The translations under genes and the position numbers were made by a program. A stretch of 64,000 nt of DNA from Fratercula arctica. Taxonomy: Eukaryota > Chordata > Aves > Charadriiformes > Alcidae. Shown here piece after piece: positions 34,501 through 47,800 of the stretch (position 1 is its first letter; every line of letters begins with the position of its first letter). The stretch covers positions 18,677,587-18,741,586 of the forward strand of contig CANTUZ010000002.1 of the NCBI GenBank assembly GCA_947846985.1, written 5' to 3'. The notes beneath the pieces were generated by a model. That model had not been told where the DNA came from. It saw nothing but the letters and a program-made list of their open reading frames with translations, and did no database searches.

Positions 34501-37500
34501 GGAAACAGTGCTCACCTTTATGTTTTTCATTCTTTTTTTCCTTGTTTCTTTTTCTCGGCTTCCCTCCTCTTCCTACCCTTTCTTTTCCCTGCCTGTATAG
34601 CTACAATTACACGATAATGAACATTTCAAAACATGCCATATTCCACCCATTTTATGGGCCTGGGTTATCCCCAGGAGATTCCCCCCTCCCCCCCAGCCAC
34701 CCTGCTTTGCTTCTTCCTCCTCTCCTCACAGCCATCCTCCTACCCACATCCTTCACCTCAGTTACCACTGTAGACACATATTTTTGTAACAGGTTTAATG
34801 ACTTCTATTTACATTAAAATTTTAGGCATGAAATTTTAAAAACCTAGAACCCTGGGAGTAACTATTTCCATGGTATTTGGAGACGAGGATGAATACCAGT
34901 ACAGTACCACCAGCTAGCCCAGTAGCTGAATAAATGAATGGTCTTATTCAAAAGCGCTGCGCACCCAGCACTCTACAAAGTCAAACAAAAGTATGCTAAA
35001 CCAACTGCTTTTGTAGCAAGTGGAATAATTTACCCAGCGAGCAACAGGGTTTGAATAGAACCGAGTACAAAATCTTGGCATTCGAGTCACTTCATTTATC
35101 TGGTACACAATATATATTTTAAATTCCTCTGGAGGCAGTTGTGTGCTCACAGTGTATGCCCTCTGGTGGGAAAGAAAAGCTCCGGAGAGAGGGAATTAGA
35201 GCAGATCAGCCCCTGTTCTGCTGAGCTCCTACATTCCACAAGGTCAGCAGCCAGCTGGCCAAGCCAGAGCTTTGCTGGAGAGAAGCTGACACTTCCAGAG
35301 GTGTTCAAACAGGATTCCCCACACTCAGCAAACGATGAACCCCTGTTATGAACACTCACGTGAATGTTACAGATTCATTTCTCTGAATTTTTTGGTTCGA
35401 GTGCTAGATTTCTAAAGCTCTTGTGAGCTACGTAGTAAGATCTATCATCTTTTTTATCCATGAAGGTAGGAATGACAGAAGCTCAGATCAAAGGGAAGTG
35501 TTTGTCTGAAGATAAGTGGGTCTCTGTATAAATATGGATTCTTTCAGCATGCAAGGAGTTAATTGCAAAAAAGTAATAAAAAAATTAAGGGCCGCTTATG
35601 AGGCCAGCTGGTGTGTAAATTCTATTTACCTGAGAAAATCTATAATGACGTTTGGCATTTTAATTAAGAGAAATGCAGGCTGCATTTTTATAATGAACGT
35701 TCCCAGACTTTCACTGGAAGTAGGCTTTTAAAAAGATGCAAATGACAACCTATTTAATGGCTGTGCGCAGAAACAGAAGCTGCCCTCTTTGCACTGAAGT
35801 GTGAGAGCAGATCCAGAATAAGGCACTTGAAGTAACCCAAAATAATCAGTACCGTCATGCCCTGAGACAAGGATGAAATGGTAAATGAGAGGCAAATTTT
35901 GAGCACTGTGAGAACATATCACAAAGGACTAGTTAATTTAAATGCTCATATATAATACTAACTAGCAGTGCTATTAGCTGTCCCTATGTATACATTTTGC
36001 ATTCTCATTGCAGTGACTTCCGTGTAGGATTAACAGTAATTAACTGTGGAGTACAGGTAATAAAGGAGACCCTCTCATCTGTTGCAGACATCCATGAATG
36101 GACCTGTAGCTTTATCTCAAGCTGAGGGTCTAGACTCCATTCTTTAAGGAATAAAATTATATGATGTTTCTCTGTTGTCTGTTGAGTACCTCTTGGGAAT
36201 GATCACATGCTTGTAAAATCTAATTATAATCCATATGTTGAACTGGGTTGTCTTTCTATTGCTTCGCAAGAGCAGTCTCTGAAGGAATCATAAGTATGAT
36301 CAGCTCTTGTTCTTTTGTCAATCCAATGTATGAGAAGATAAACATAGGGAACTGTGATGGAAAGACTGACCGGTGATGCCCATCAGTTGAGGTGAGAGAG
36401 AGGAGAGGCCATGGTACTCTGCTACCAGTGTGATTTGGTGGTGAGCGCAATGTGTGACAACATGTCTGAGTGCTTTGCTGTCCTCACACTTCACTTGGTG
36501 TTTGTCACAAACTACTTATGGAGAGCCTGTGAGTTGCTAATATGAGGCAGTCCTGGCAATGGTGAGACACATAAAATCAGGTATGGAAGCATTCTGTTTT
36601 AGTCCCTGAAGGAGCAGACTTCGGGGATGCCCAGAGAAAAGGCAGACAAGCGTGATCCTGAGTGTAATCTTGGACCTACGCTTCACAGGTGGATTAGTGC
36701 AGTGGTGTTATGGCACAGGACAGTCTATCAATAAAGTCTGATGCGTTGAGCTACCTTACAACCCTCATTTTGTGCTGTGCGTAAGCTGCCACTGTCCCTT
36801 CATGTTGTTCTCATCTGTAACCCAGGTCTGCCTTAGTTTTCTAGCAGTTGCATCCAGTGCTAAGCTACCCCAGTCCAGCTTGAAAAGCACCTTCATTTTA
36901 CTTGAGGGACAAAGGAGTCACTTAAAGCAGAAACTGGAACCAATTATGCCTATTGCTCCCTTGAGGGTCTGAATCATAGCAGTGTATTTTACATAGATAT
37001 TTTAAAATGTTTCAGAAAGTAGACCACAGTCTCATATGCATTATGAGCAAGTTCTGTAAGCTACCAGATCCAAGAGCGTGTAATTTTAGCAAAGCTTACT
37101 TTTTGAAGTATCTAATCCAGCGAGGAGGGAGAATGAATTATTTAAAACCTAATAGTCATAATTATGAAGAACTGAATTAGCATTACAATTTCTCAGTCAA
37201 ATCTACATGCTGATGAAGAATGGAAAGATCTTGTCTAAGAAGGGTAGAGCATTTCATAAGGAGTAGCTTTCTACATTGTTTACAGTAGAAAGGCTAATGT
37301 ATCAAATGACATTTACTTAAAGGATTTTTTTAATGAAATAATGAAGAATATTTGTGTCGAAATCGACAGCTCTGGAGAAAGAGAACTATTCCCCTATCAT
37401 GAATATGGCAAAAATGGCAGTTAAGTTTGTCCACCTATGTAGGCCAATCCCTGTTCTTCACAAAAAGCCCTTTGGGCAAAGGACTAGTTTGACGCTTTTG

Positions 37501-40500
37501 GGGATGGAAGTTTCCTTGTGAGGTTCAGATACACCCCTTAATGACTCGACTAGAAATATCAATTCATTTCACAGTCAGGGATTAAGTAATGGAATTATTT
37601 TTAACCATTATTAACGGCAGCCGCTTTGCCTAAGGATTAGTCTCCATGTTGTCAAAGGCATTAAAGGTAATATATCCCATTTCAAGTGTCTTTTGAGCTA
37701 TTAATTTCAGGTATCTCAGGTCTTTCGGTAATCAATACATTTTGAGCTGCATTTTTGTTTCCTCCACCCTCCCCACTTCTCACATATCTCAAAAAAGAGG
37801 ATGCAGTAACAAAAGTATAAGCTTAGATCCGTTTCATAAAGTGCTCTTTGAAGAACAAAATGTGATCATACTTCCAAAGACATTTAGCAGCATTTCACTT
37901 TGCATTGAACTATACAGTACTTATGAAGTCAAAACCTTTTACAGGTTTATATCTTTGCAGGTCTAAAGTATAATGCAGTGCCATATTGTGTCTTAAGCCC
38001 CTCTTTTTTGTCCAAGCTTACTATTCATTTCTTTTATGAATTTTTTAATAAAGTTCAGTTTTCCTTATTGCCTCAAGGTATTATTCTTGTAGAGCCAGCA
38101 GATAGTTAGAACAGAATTGTTCAGATTTTGCATATTTTAGAAAGAACATTCAAAAAATCCTGTTCCCTCACACAGCCATGAACTAAGCTTTGAAAAGTGT
38201 GTGGTTTCATCTTGCAGCAATGACAAACTGTATCTTATTATAAACAACAGCAAGCAGACAGCTCATAACAAATACGTGTTCTTTTCCCTTCAGTAAAAAA
38301 TACAATATCTGGAGGTCAAATTGTGCTGTCATTTACAGGGATATAAATTTGGAGTTACTTGGTTGATTTGGGGATATTTATGGTGCTACCCATTTTCATA
38401 ATGCAAATGAGTAGAATTTGACTCTGAAAAATCAAACTATGTCTGGTGTATTATTTCTGTTTTGACATTTTGCTTCTTATCTTCACAACTACTGCTGCTA
38501 AAGTATTAGAAGCCTATCCTTGTGTAATTTGCCTCTTGGGAATAGCAAACAAAATACTGTGACTGTATCATATGAATGTGATTATGCAATGGCATATTTA
38601 TAGCCAGACAGCTCTTGTGATTTTTTTTTCCCCAATATCTGTAAGGGAAAAAACCAAACACCCATAGTTTATGCATGTTCTTTTAAAATTAGAGAAAAAG
38701 AAGGCTGTTATGGCCCATGTCTATCATTTTGGATATTTATTCAGGCAGAAAATATACCACTGGGGTTTTGGTCAATGGGTCTCAACAACTTAATCTAACA
38801 GATTAGGGGTAATTTACTGGAGTGAGTCCTCCAACAAACTAGTTCTCAGGATTTAAAACTGAGTTTAATTGGGCATCTCAGCACAGGACCACCACTTCAT
38901 TGCAATCCCTGTAAGTACCCGGATCTGTGGCTGTATGGGTCCTAGCAAAAAACCAGACTTCCTTAGAAGTCAGTGCCAGCTAGACACTTTTTCCAGGTAC
39001 AAACCACAGCTTCTTCATGCTCATATTCAGGTCAGGTCTGGTACTGGACATTATCCAAGGAAGTTTATCTGGGAAGCTTTATTGAGAAAGGAATTTGACA
39101 TTCAGGAACTGCTTCAGTTTATACTGTTAGATCGTTTCTGCTCGACTGAAATAAAGGAGTCATCTCTGCTTCAGAGTTCTGGGGTGATAAGACCTGCTCG
39201 TTTCACTGAGGTGATGGAGAGGAGTGAACTAAAGCAACGTACAGCATCTCAAGATCAGAACCTCCTGGGTTTTGCCATTTAAAACACAGAATTAATTCTT
39301 AGTCTGAGAATTCTTAAGCAGAAGATTATTGGATGAATAAATGGTATGGATGAAAATTTAGGAAATTAACTGTCTTAAGTGTTGTTTTGCTTTCCTTTGC
39401 ACTAAAATGTTCTGGTTACTATAACATATGTTCAGCATGAGAAGCTTAATATCAAAGCTTCTCTAAATGCCAGAAAGGTTAATGAGGAAAGACAGCTGCC
39501 AGTTCTTGTTCCCCAAAAAGTGTAAAAATATATCAAGGAAACTGCGGAACAGTTTTCTGAGTAAATTACTGTTGGTTTCTAAGAAAAACCCAAGAAACAG
39601 AGACAACTGAGCTATATGAAATAGAAATGATCATTGAATCCACAGAAGTCTTTGAATGCACCTAAAAAGAGGTATTTAAAGGTCAAGTCACTCTGCTGCA
39701 GATAAAGATGGAAATGCAGCCCTAAACTAAGCGGGGAGCTGGGCAGCCACATCACTGTGACAACAGTTAACGTTGGAGCCTGTTTGTCACACTGAGTAAT
39801 CCAACAGAGGGCAGAGGGCAGTTTCGGGAGGCATTGTAAGTCTTTAACCAAAGATGTACCCATTAAAAAGCCCAAGTCGTCAGTGTCACAGAGATTGCTT
39901 TAAAACATCCTGAAATCAAAAGTTAGTGCTACAAATTTGCCATGCAAAAGAAACAGAACAACAAAATATGCCCTATTTCTTCTATTTGGTTGCCTAGTTT
40001 TTATTATCAGTTTTTAATCTTTCTGTAGCTTTGTTTGCTGGATTAGAGAGCTCACTATTATCCTCCTGAAGGGTTCTCTAACAATACTACGAATCCTTAT
40101 AAATAGAAATCAAGCAACCCCCTGATTTCTTTTATTTAGAATTGAATTCAGTGATGCTTTCACTCCAGTGAATTCATTCTTTCATTCTTATGTCTTTCCA
40201 ATATTTTAACATCTTTCTTGAATCATGGATACTACTGCTAGGTACAGTGCTACAGTAATACCTGTATAAACGTCAGAGGCAACAGAGGACTGAGGTATTG
40301 TCTTCTCCAAACTCAATATTCTCATTTGTATGTCCAGAATTCATTGAGCCTTTTGGATGTAGAGGTGGATGAAGGCCTCAAAGCACAGGATCCTCGCACC
40401 CTACTTGTAGCTGAGGACCCACGTTGTAAGTGTGTACTCTTAAAGCTTTTGTTCAGAGCGATGGAACGGTATTTGGTTGTATTCAGTGATGCTGTTTTTG

Positions 40501-43500
40501 CAAATAGCTTATGAGATTAATCTATCGTGCCTGCCTGTCCTTTTAGTTATTTGTCACTCTCCTAATCATTGTGCTCCCTGCAAATTTTATCAGCAGTGAT
40601 TTTATTGTTTTCTTGTAGATTATTCAAAATAAGTTAAACAACAAGGAGGCAAGGTCAGTACACCCTTTATGACCACATTTGAAGTCTGTCAGCCATTTTT
40701 TTAACTTGATATGCACAATGATGTTTTTCTATTACAATAATAATTTGTTTTTAAAATTTTTATTGTAGTTTCTCAACCAAAATTTTATGCAGTCAGATAT
40801 TTTAGAGAAGTATAAATACATTTCTACAACACAGTTACATTTATCTATCAGATTTGTATTCTCACAGAAAAGGATATTGAGTTATCCTGAATATATGTAT
40901 ACTTCTCTATACATGCCTATTGATTTGCATTAATTAAATTATCCGCCTTTAATTCTTTTGTAATGTAATCTCCTATAAGTCATTCTGTTGTATACCTGGG
41001 ATCAATATTAAGTTGATAGGACTACAACACCTATATGTCTTTTTTCAATATTGGCACAACCTTTGCTTTCTTTCAGTGCTCTGGAACTTCTCCAACGTTT
41101 GGAAGCTGACTGAGAATGAATATTAACAGTCCATAATGCTCTTTGTTGGGTCATTTAAAACTCTTGGATGTGATTAATCTGTACATGCTGATTTAAGAAG
41201 ATCTAAATTTAGAACCTGCACATAACTAGATCTTCCTTGATTTTACTTTTAATGTAAAAAAAAAAAAAAGTGTTTTAAACACTGTGATTAAAGATCTCTT
41301 TTTCTTGCTCTGTTCACTCTCCTGATATTTTACTGTTTAACACTCTGTTCAAAATCCTGCAGGTGGAAGGGGCTCTGAATTTCTAAAGATTTTTTTTTTA
41401 AAAGGGAGCTACACATTTCTTTGCAGATTACCTTTGACTTGTATGAACCCTTGAGATAAATGCCTGTCAGCTACCTTAGCAAATCATGCATTATAAGCAG
41501 CTCAATCCTGTTTCTAACCTTTGCAGGAGGAGGTTGTTGTTCGTTTTTCACTTAATAACTTTTGGTGTGCTCTCTCATTCTTTTGCATGGTAGTTCTAAA
41601 ACAAAAAAAAAGTCTTAAAACCTACAGTTTTTGATTAGTTGGGTTGTCTATCCCAAAGTCTATATTTCTATGTCATGATAACTGTACTGCGGATGCTATT
41701 TACTGACTTCCTTTTTCAAAAAAGTTTTTAAAAATATTTAAATCTTTGGAGAAAGTGCATGAACATATTTCTGATCTATAATAGAAGAAACAATGCAATA
41801 ACCAACTATACATACACATATATTTGTATAAATCCCTGATGTTATATATAAAATCGATGAATACATTATGAGCTGTTGGTAAAAGCAATATATTAATTTT
41901 AAACAGATCAAAGGAAGAGACTGGAGAGCCCATTCCTCCCTCGAGTAGGTGGGTTGTGCTGTGGCTCCCGTGGCAGTGAGGTGCTCTCCTGGCTGCACAA
42001 GCCTTCTGACCCTACTCCCACCGTGGCTCCCCCTTTCTTCTGCATAAACAAATCCAAAATTGCGTGGGGGGCAGAGAAAGGAATCACAGACATTCAGAAT
42101 ACAGAGACTAAACCACTGTAACCAGAGCCCAAATACGTATCTTTTGAAGGCAAAACACAGTTGCGCTGATTAAGTCTGTGATTATGCACATGTTCAAGCT
42201 CAACATCCTAAGCATCCCACAGATTTTGCGATAGTAAAATGAAGTCCTGTGTACATTTACAAGGTGGAACTCTTGGCTGTCAGGGATTCTGGTCTTGTGT
42301 TTTTCTTCTGCGACCTGCCATTACCTTATTTCTTGACTGAGATTTGCATTCAAAGTAGGACTCACAGATGGGTATTTTCTGAATCATTGTGAAGGAGTTT
42401 CATGTTTGCTGGATGCTGTCATCTGCATCACTAAAACACCATTTTGCTATATTTCATTAAAAAATCTCTGTGGCATAACTGGTATAGGGAGTTGATGATA
42501 ACAGAACAAATACACACAAAAATGATCAAACGATTACATTTTTGACCTCAGATATTGAAAATATGACGTTGTCTTACATGTCTTGAAATGGGAAATTTGA
42601 GGGTACAAAGAAGCAGGATAAGTCCCCAAATCAATGGATTTGGCTATTTTACATTATTGAAAAGAGATATAGAAGAGAGGCTGGGAATGACTTGAGAAAA
42701 CACATTTAAAACAGTTGTATTGAAAGTGAATGAAGGCTCATGCCCACCCTAGAAAGCAGCTCTGTGGTGCCTGCTCAGTCATTCCAAATGGACCATCTTT
42801 ACTTCCTCCAGTCTGCATCTCCTTCTCATGTGCCTCAAGTTATGTGCTTCTTGGTGGGGCCCACCATATTCAGAACAGTTTGTTAACACACTGAAGCTCT
42901 TTAAAATGCATACCATGTGTCCACAAAATGTCTTCATTTATCAGATTAGCTCACAGATCAGGTGCTATTCAAAAGAGCAGACTAGGGCTAGAACAAGGGT
43001 TTCAACTCACCCTTCAGTGAAACTGAATTCCCAGTTTAGTCAAAGGCTGGGAATTAAAAACAAAGTAGACAAAAATTACTAATTTTCAAGTTTTACCCTC
43101 TTTTAATTGACAGTTAAACCACATTTTAATAAAGTAAATACACTTTTAAGCCTCTTTCCATGAACACAGGCTGCATTCAGACATTCCCTGCCAGCCACTT
43201 CTGAGATGGCTGAAGAGGTGACCATCTCCTGCACATCCACAGCTGCTGACTGCTGCCCTCTGGAACTGCTCTCGTAAATGCTCCTCTGCTCATTTCAGCC
43301 AGATTTAGTTAAACAGTTTAAAGGGGCTGACCAAGCCCTCACCACAGATTTGTCTTGGTGGGGCTGTGTGAGGATGGCCAAGCCTTGGCTACACAACCAT
43401 GCCAGCACAAGCCTCTTGCATGGATGCAAACCTCCATGGTGATGGCACAGTTGGTATTGTCACCAGGGTCAGTTACACCACCTTGTAGTGAAGAACCAAG

Positions 43501-44679
43501 CTCCCGCAGCTGAACCGAAGCACTTTGGCAATGCAGTAACAGGCATTTCTGTCCTGCTGAAGCACACTTTTTGTTTTATTTGTGCTTTTGTATTTATGAG
43601 GTAGACACGCTCATTCATTCACACCCACACAGAAGTCAGGTGTGTCCTAAACATCTGGGTTAGGTAGGCAGATAGGATCAATTCTTTCATCCTGCTGTGA
43701 CATAATTTCATTCATGTAATGTGGCCCTCCCTGAATAATAGACGTGGCAGTATGTTTTATAGTAAACAGATTTCTGTCCTTTCCTTTCTACAGGTATGAT
43801 ATTGAGAAATGGCTGAGCAAAACCAAATAACTTTAATTGGTAGGGGAAGATGTGCTAAATTATCCTGAATTAATTATTGAGCAATATAATCAAATATCAA
43901 AGCAGATTTCTAAATGTCAGTAATAGTAAGAAGAAATACCATTCATACCAACCCTCCAGCTAGAATCAGAGACTTAAATATTGCCTTTGTGTCCTGAATT
44001 TACTGATTTATGCGAAAACAAACCCTCTTGTGACTAAATCTCTTCCTACAAACCAACAGAGAAGGTTAAGAAATGTGAGTTATATCAAATGCAGTTTTAG
44101 CCACTACTATGTAAAACAACTGGTGTATTGCTTTAATGAATAGATATATGCCAACTTAGGGCAAAACATGTTCTTTCAATATTTTTGAGTTTTTCTACAT
44201 GAATTCAGATGATGATACAAGAGATCTCCTTTGTGAGGGGCAAACACACAAAACCAGCCTGCTATTGTGAGATTTCTGACATATATTAAGACATGAATTA
44301 GAAATTGGTATAATTGTTCGATATTACCCTGCATAGGAAAACCCTTATTTCATGATGAATAACCTTTCTGCTTATTTTACCTTTTGTATCTTGTGAGCTA
44401 CTTTGAGACAAAACACTTCCTTCTATTTGATTAAAAACTTTCACACAAAAATGGTTATGCATTGCACAGCATAATTTATACAATCTATTTTGTGAATAAG
44501 CCCTAGCAATGGATTAAACATGAATTGTTAGATTGTTGCTGTGACCCTTATTCCTGGGCACTTATAAATAAATATATTCCCCTGTGGCTTCACTAAACCT
44601 TTGAAAAGTACATTTGTATGCAAATCTCTGAAAAGTCGTATGGCAATGTCACCCTTAGCATTGTACAAGTTGTGCAGTA
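34501..44679. other. intergenic DNA upstream of ACBD5
   Basis: About 10 kb with no coding exon, RNA gene or clear repeat that I can identify. The longest open frame is 38869-39282 (137 codons, plus). It has no recognisable domain. T and A tracts near 41260 and 41390 are low complexity. Confidence 0.6.
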
Positions 44680-44880
44680 CCATAGCGGGCCGTGGAACAG
44701 TCTGTCAGCTGATGTATTGGAAGCTCCAGGCCGTTTTCAGTGGGAACATTTAAAATTAGAGAGCATAAAAAGTTGGGCTGTGAAGTACAGAGGACAATTT
44801 TGCCATATTCAAGAGAAGGACCGGCTGGCCTGCTAGGTCTTCCTATTAATATCTTCTACTGATACACACAAAATTCTCAT
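44680..44880 (+). mobile_element. ancient CR1-like LINE 3' fragment
   Basis: 'gtggaacagtctgtcagctg ...', then 'ggaacatttaaaattagaga' and 'ggcctgctaggtcttcctat' follow the order of old CR1 3' ends. Highly diverged, so the call is tentative. Confidence 0.45.
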
Positions 44881-47800
44881 CGTCATTTCCTAACTCTTAC
44901 TAATATTGCCTCAGGGGTAAAATACGTGATACTCCGATTCAGAAAACGCAGGTGTCTGCCACGTGCCAAGGGAACAGTTGGTAGCTACCAGCCAACGCTG
45001 GTGTGTCATGGCTAGTGGTGACCATGCTGGAGGGTAGCTGGGTTGTGACTGGCTCACGTGCTACTTCAATCAACACCAGCTGGCTTTCCGTTGAACTGCA
45101 GCAACAGAATAATGTAAGCTATAGGCTTGTCTTACAGGTTGATGTCATTTATATCCACCACAGAACTGTAATGGAAAATCACTTTATAGCAATTTTATTG
45201 TTCTAATAGACTATCATAGCATGAGGCTTTTCTAAATAACACTAAGAGTTAACTGAAATGAGGCTTTTTCAGTTATGAAGACATAATGTCTTTGAATGAG
45301 GTACCATATATCAGATTTGGTGCTCCTTCCCTATCGCAGAACAAGAAAGCACTTGAATACTGAATTCTTTTATCTATCTGAAATGAGATAAGGAACCTTT
45401 CAGGCCATGCAATAAAAATAATTAAAAATTATGTATATTAGCCATTTGAACAAAGATATTCAGCCCAATTCTTTTTGACAAAACACTTTTCTTCCACTGG
45501 AAACCAAAAGAGTTTTCAAAAGAGAGTCCGTTTCAACAAAAATCTAGGATAAAAAAGGCCTGCCCCCTTTATCAGCCTGTATGGTGATACCCGGCCAAGT
45601 AGCATGTTGTCTATGAGGCTATAGGATGATGGCACTCACTAGATAATTAAATGGTCAATATATTACTTCAACCTGCTAAGAGTTAAGTGTACAGTTAACA
45701 TCAGCACCAACATCAGGATTTGGCTTTTCAGCCAAATACATAGCAGGAATAACTGGCAATAATCCTAGACTGTGGTCCACAGTTCTCTGTAAACTATTGT
45801 GAGAAAGAGAGAGAAAATAAGCTCCTGAGTCCAAGTCCACATCTTGTGTGGGAAATGTCTCTATTTTTTTAGTGCTTTCCTCAGCTCGCCTGTTCTCTGC
45901 CATCATCATCTCATCCTGTTACACCACATACCTAAATAATCTACATCACTGTTCCTCTGACCTATTCTTCTCTTCCTCCTCTTTCACACCTGTACATGCC
46001 CCTTCTTTTCGGCTCCTGCAAACCTCTCCACTTTCTTGTCCCAGAATTCATCCTACTGTTATGTTCCAGGTGCCAGGGGATACAATCCTTCTGTACCATC
46101 ATCCATCACAGTGATACCGTGTATTCAAATGAATAAATGCAGAAAAAATTCCTTATCCCTTGCAGTGCACAGTGAAACATCATCAGCATAGCCCAGTTCC
46201 TCAGTGGATGTATCTTAACTCTTAAAAACTCTACTGAGAATATGCAAATATATTGCTTTTAGAAACTTAGGAATTAACCAAATGTCAGGTTTTCTCAGGA
46301 AGAGCAGGAGGTATGTCCCTGAATACGGCCTTGTGCCAAATTTGAAAGTCCTCATTCAAAATATAGAGCTGCTGGGCTTTGATCTCTTGGCTGAAATACT
46401 CGTAACATTCAATAGAACACATTTCTTCTTGTTTCCTTCTCACAAATTCCCTGTAGGGGAAAAAAAAAGTCTGAAATAGAAATATGTGCTACTAGGGCTA
46501 AATTAAGATTGACAAAGGTATAAAAAACTGAAAGCAAAGCATTACAAGGGGAAACTTAACTACAAATTTCACATACAGTACAGTGAGGTATCTATACTAT
46601 ATCTTCCATGTAAAACAGCATCTCAATCTCTTTTGCAGCCAGATAAATAAATAATAAATCTTTTCCTCCTTAATGTATAAGCAAAGGTATCTAGTTATGA
46701 GATGTCTTCTAAGTGATGTAAAAACCTAGATAGGCTCCACCTGATACACTGAAGAAATTTTGAGAAGTACAAACATGTCAGGTACAGAGTGAAGAGTCGG
46801 ACATTTAAAGAGAAGTGCTGACAAGCATAATTAACCTGCTTTACGCTCAGAATTATTTTAAAGAATGTTAGGACACTTTTAATAGACTAAGTACATATTT
46901 ATTACATGTCAGTGTTTAAAAATCCCAACCCTTTACAAAACACATTGGCCAGAAAAAATACTGTGGGATTATTATGGTTATGACCAAATAAATTGAAACA
47001 CTCACAGCCAATGTCGACATCAAATAGTTGAGCATAGCTGGAAGCTGCCATTGGTAATTTACTTATTCACTTCTAATTGTGCCTGTGCATCATAAAGATA
47101 GTTCATATTTGCATTTGCTGCCCTCTGAAACAAGTCATTCTCCAGTGGCATATATTCGCTTTCACTGCAGGTAACTTTCATTAGTGGTAATTAAAGGACA
47201 ATTTTTACTGTATTCTGCTACAGGAAACAATAAGTGGTTGCTGAAATCGATTAATATCTAAACTAAGTCTGAGACATGTAATCAATCTCATAGGCACATG
47301 AGATTGTTCCTGTTATGCAATGAAAAGTAACAGGAAAGAAAAAACCTATTTATTCTGAATAGCCAATGTTTACCCTTTAAATTCATTTGGATTGCACTAA
47401 ATGGCCTGATTTATTTTTAAACATTCCCAACAGAGAATAGCCTTAGTCTATGTGTAATGACTTTTTACACTCATTATCTGCACAGTCTGTGTTTGGGCTC
47501 TGACTGGGACAATACCAAGGAGGATGTCAATGTTATCTTAGTGTGGAAATAATTTTCTAGCAGACAACTGCACCTGAGGGCTGCCGTGCATCAAATCCCG
47601 TTCCTTTTGCCTTCAATACCTATTGAAGATACTCCTTTTCAAACACTGCTGAACCCCACAGACTCAATATTGCTTCCAGTTGAAGCTTTACTCTTTCACT
47701 GGGAGCTGGAACAGACCCAATAACTGTGATGTATTTTTTACTTGTTGAAAAAAAATACTATTATCCTTCCCTTATTTTGCCATCCAAATATTGTGCTGAG

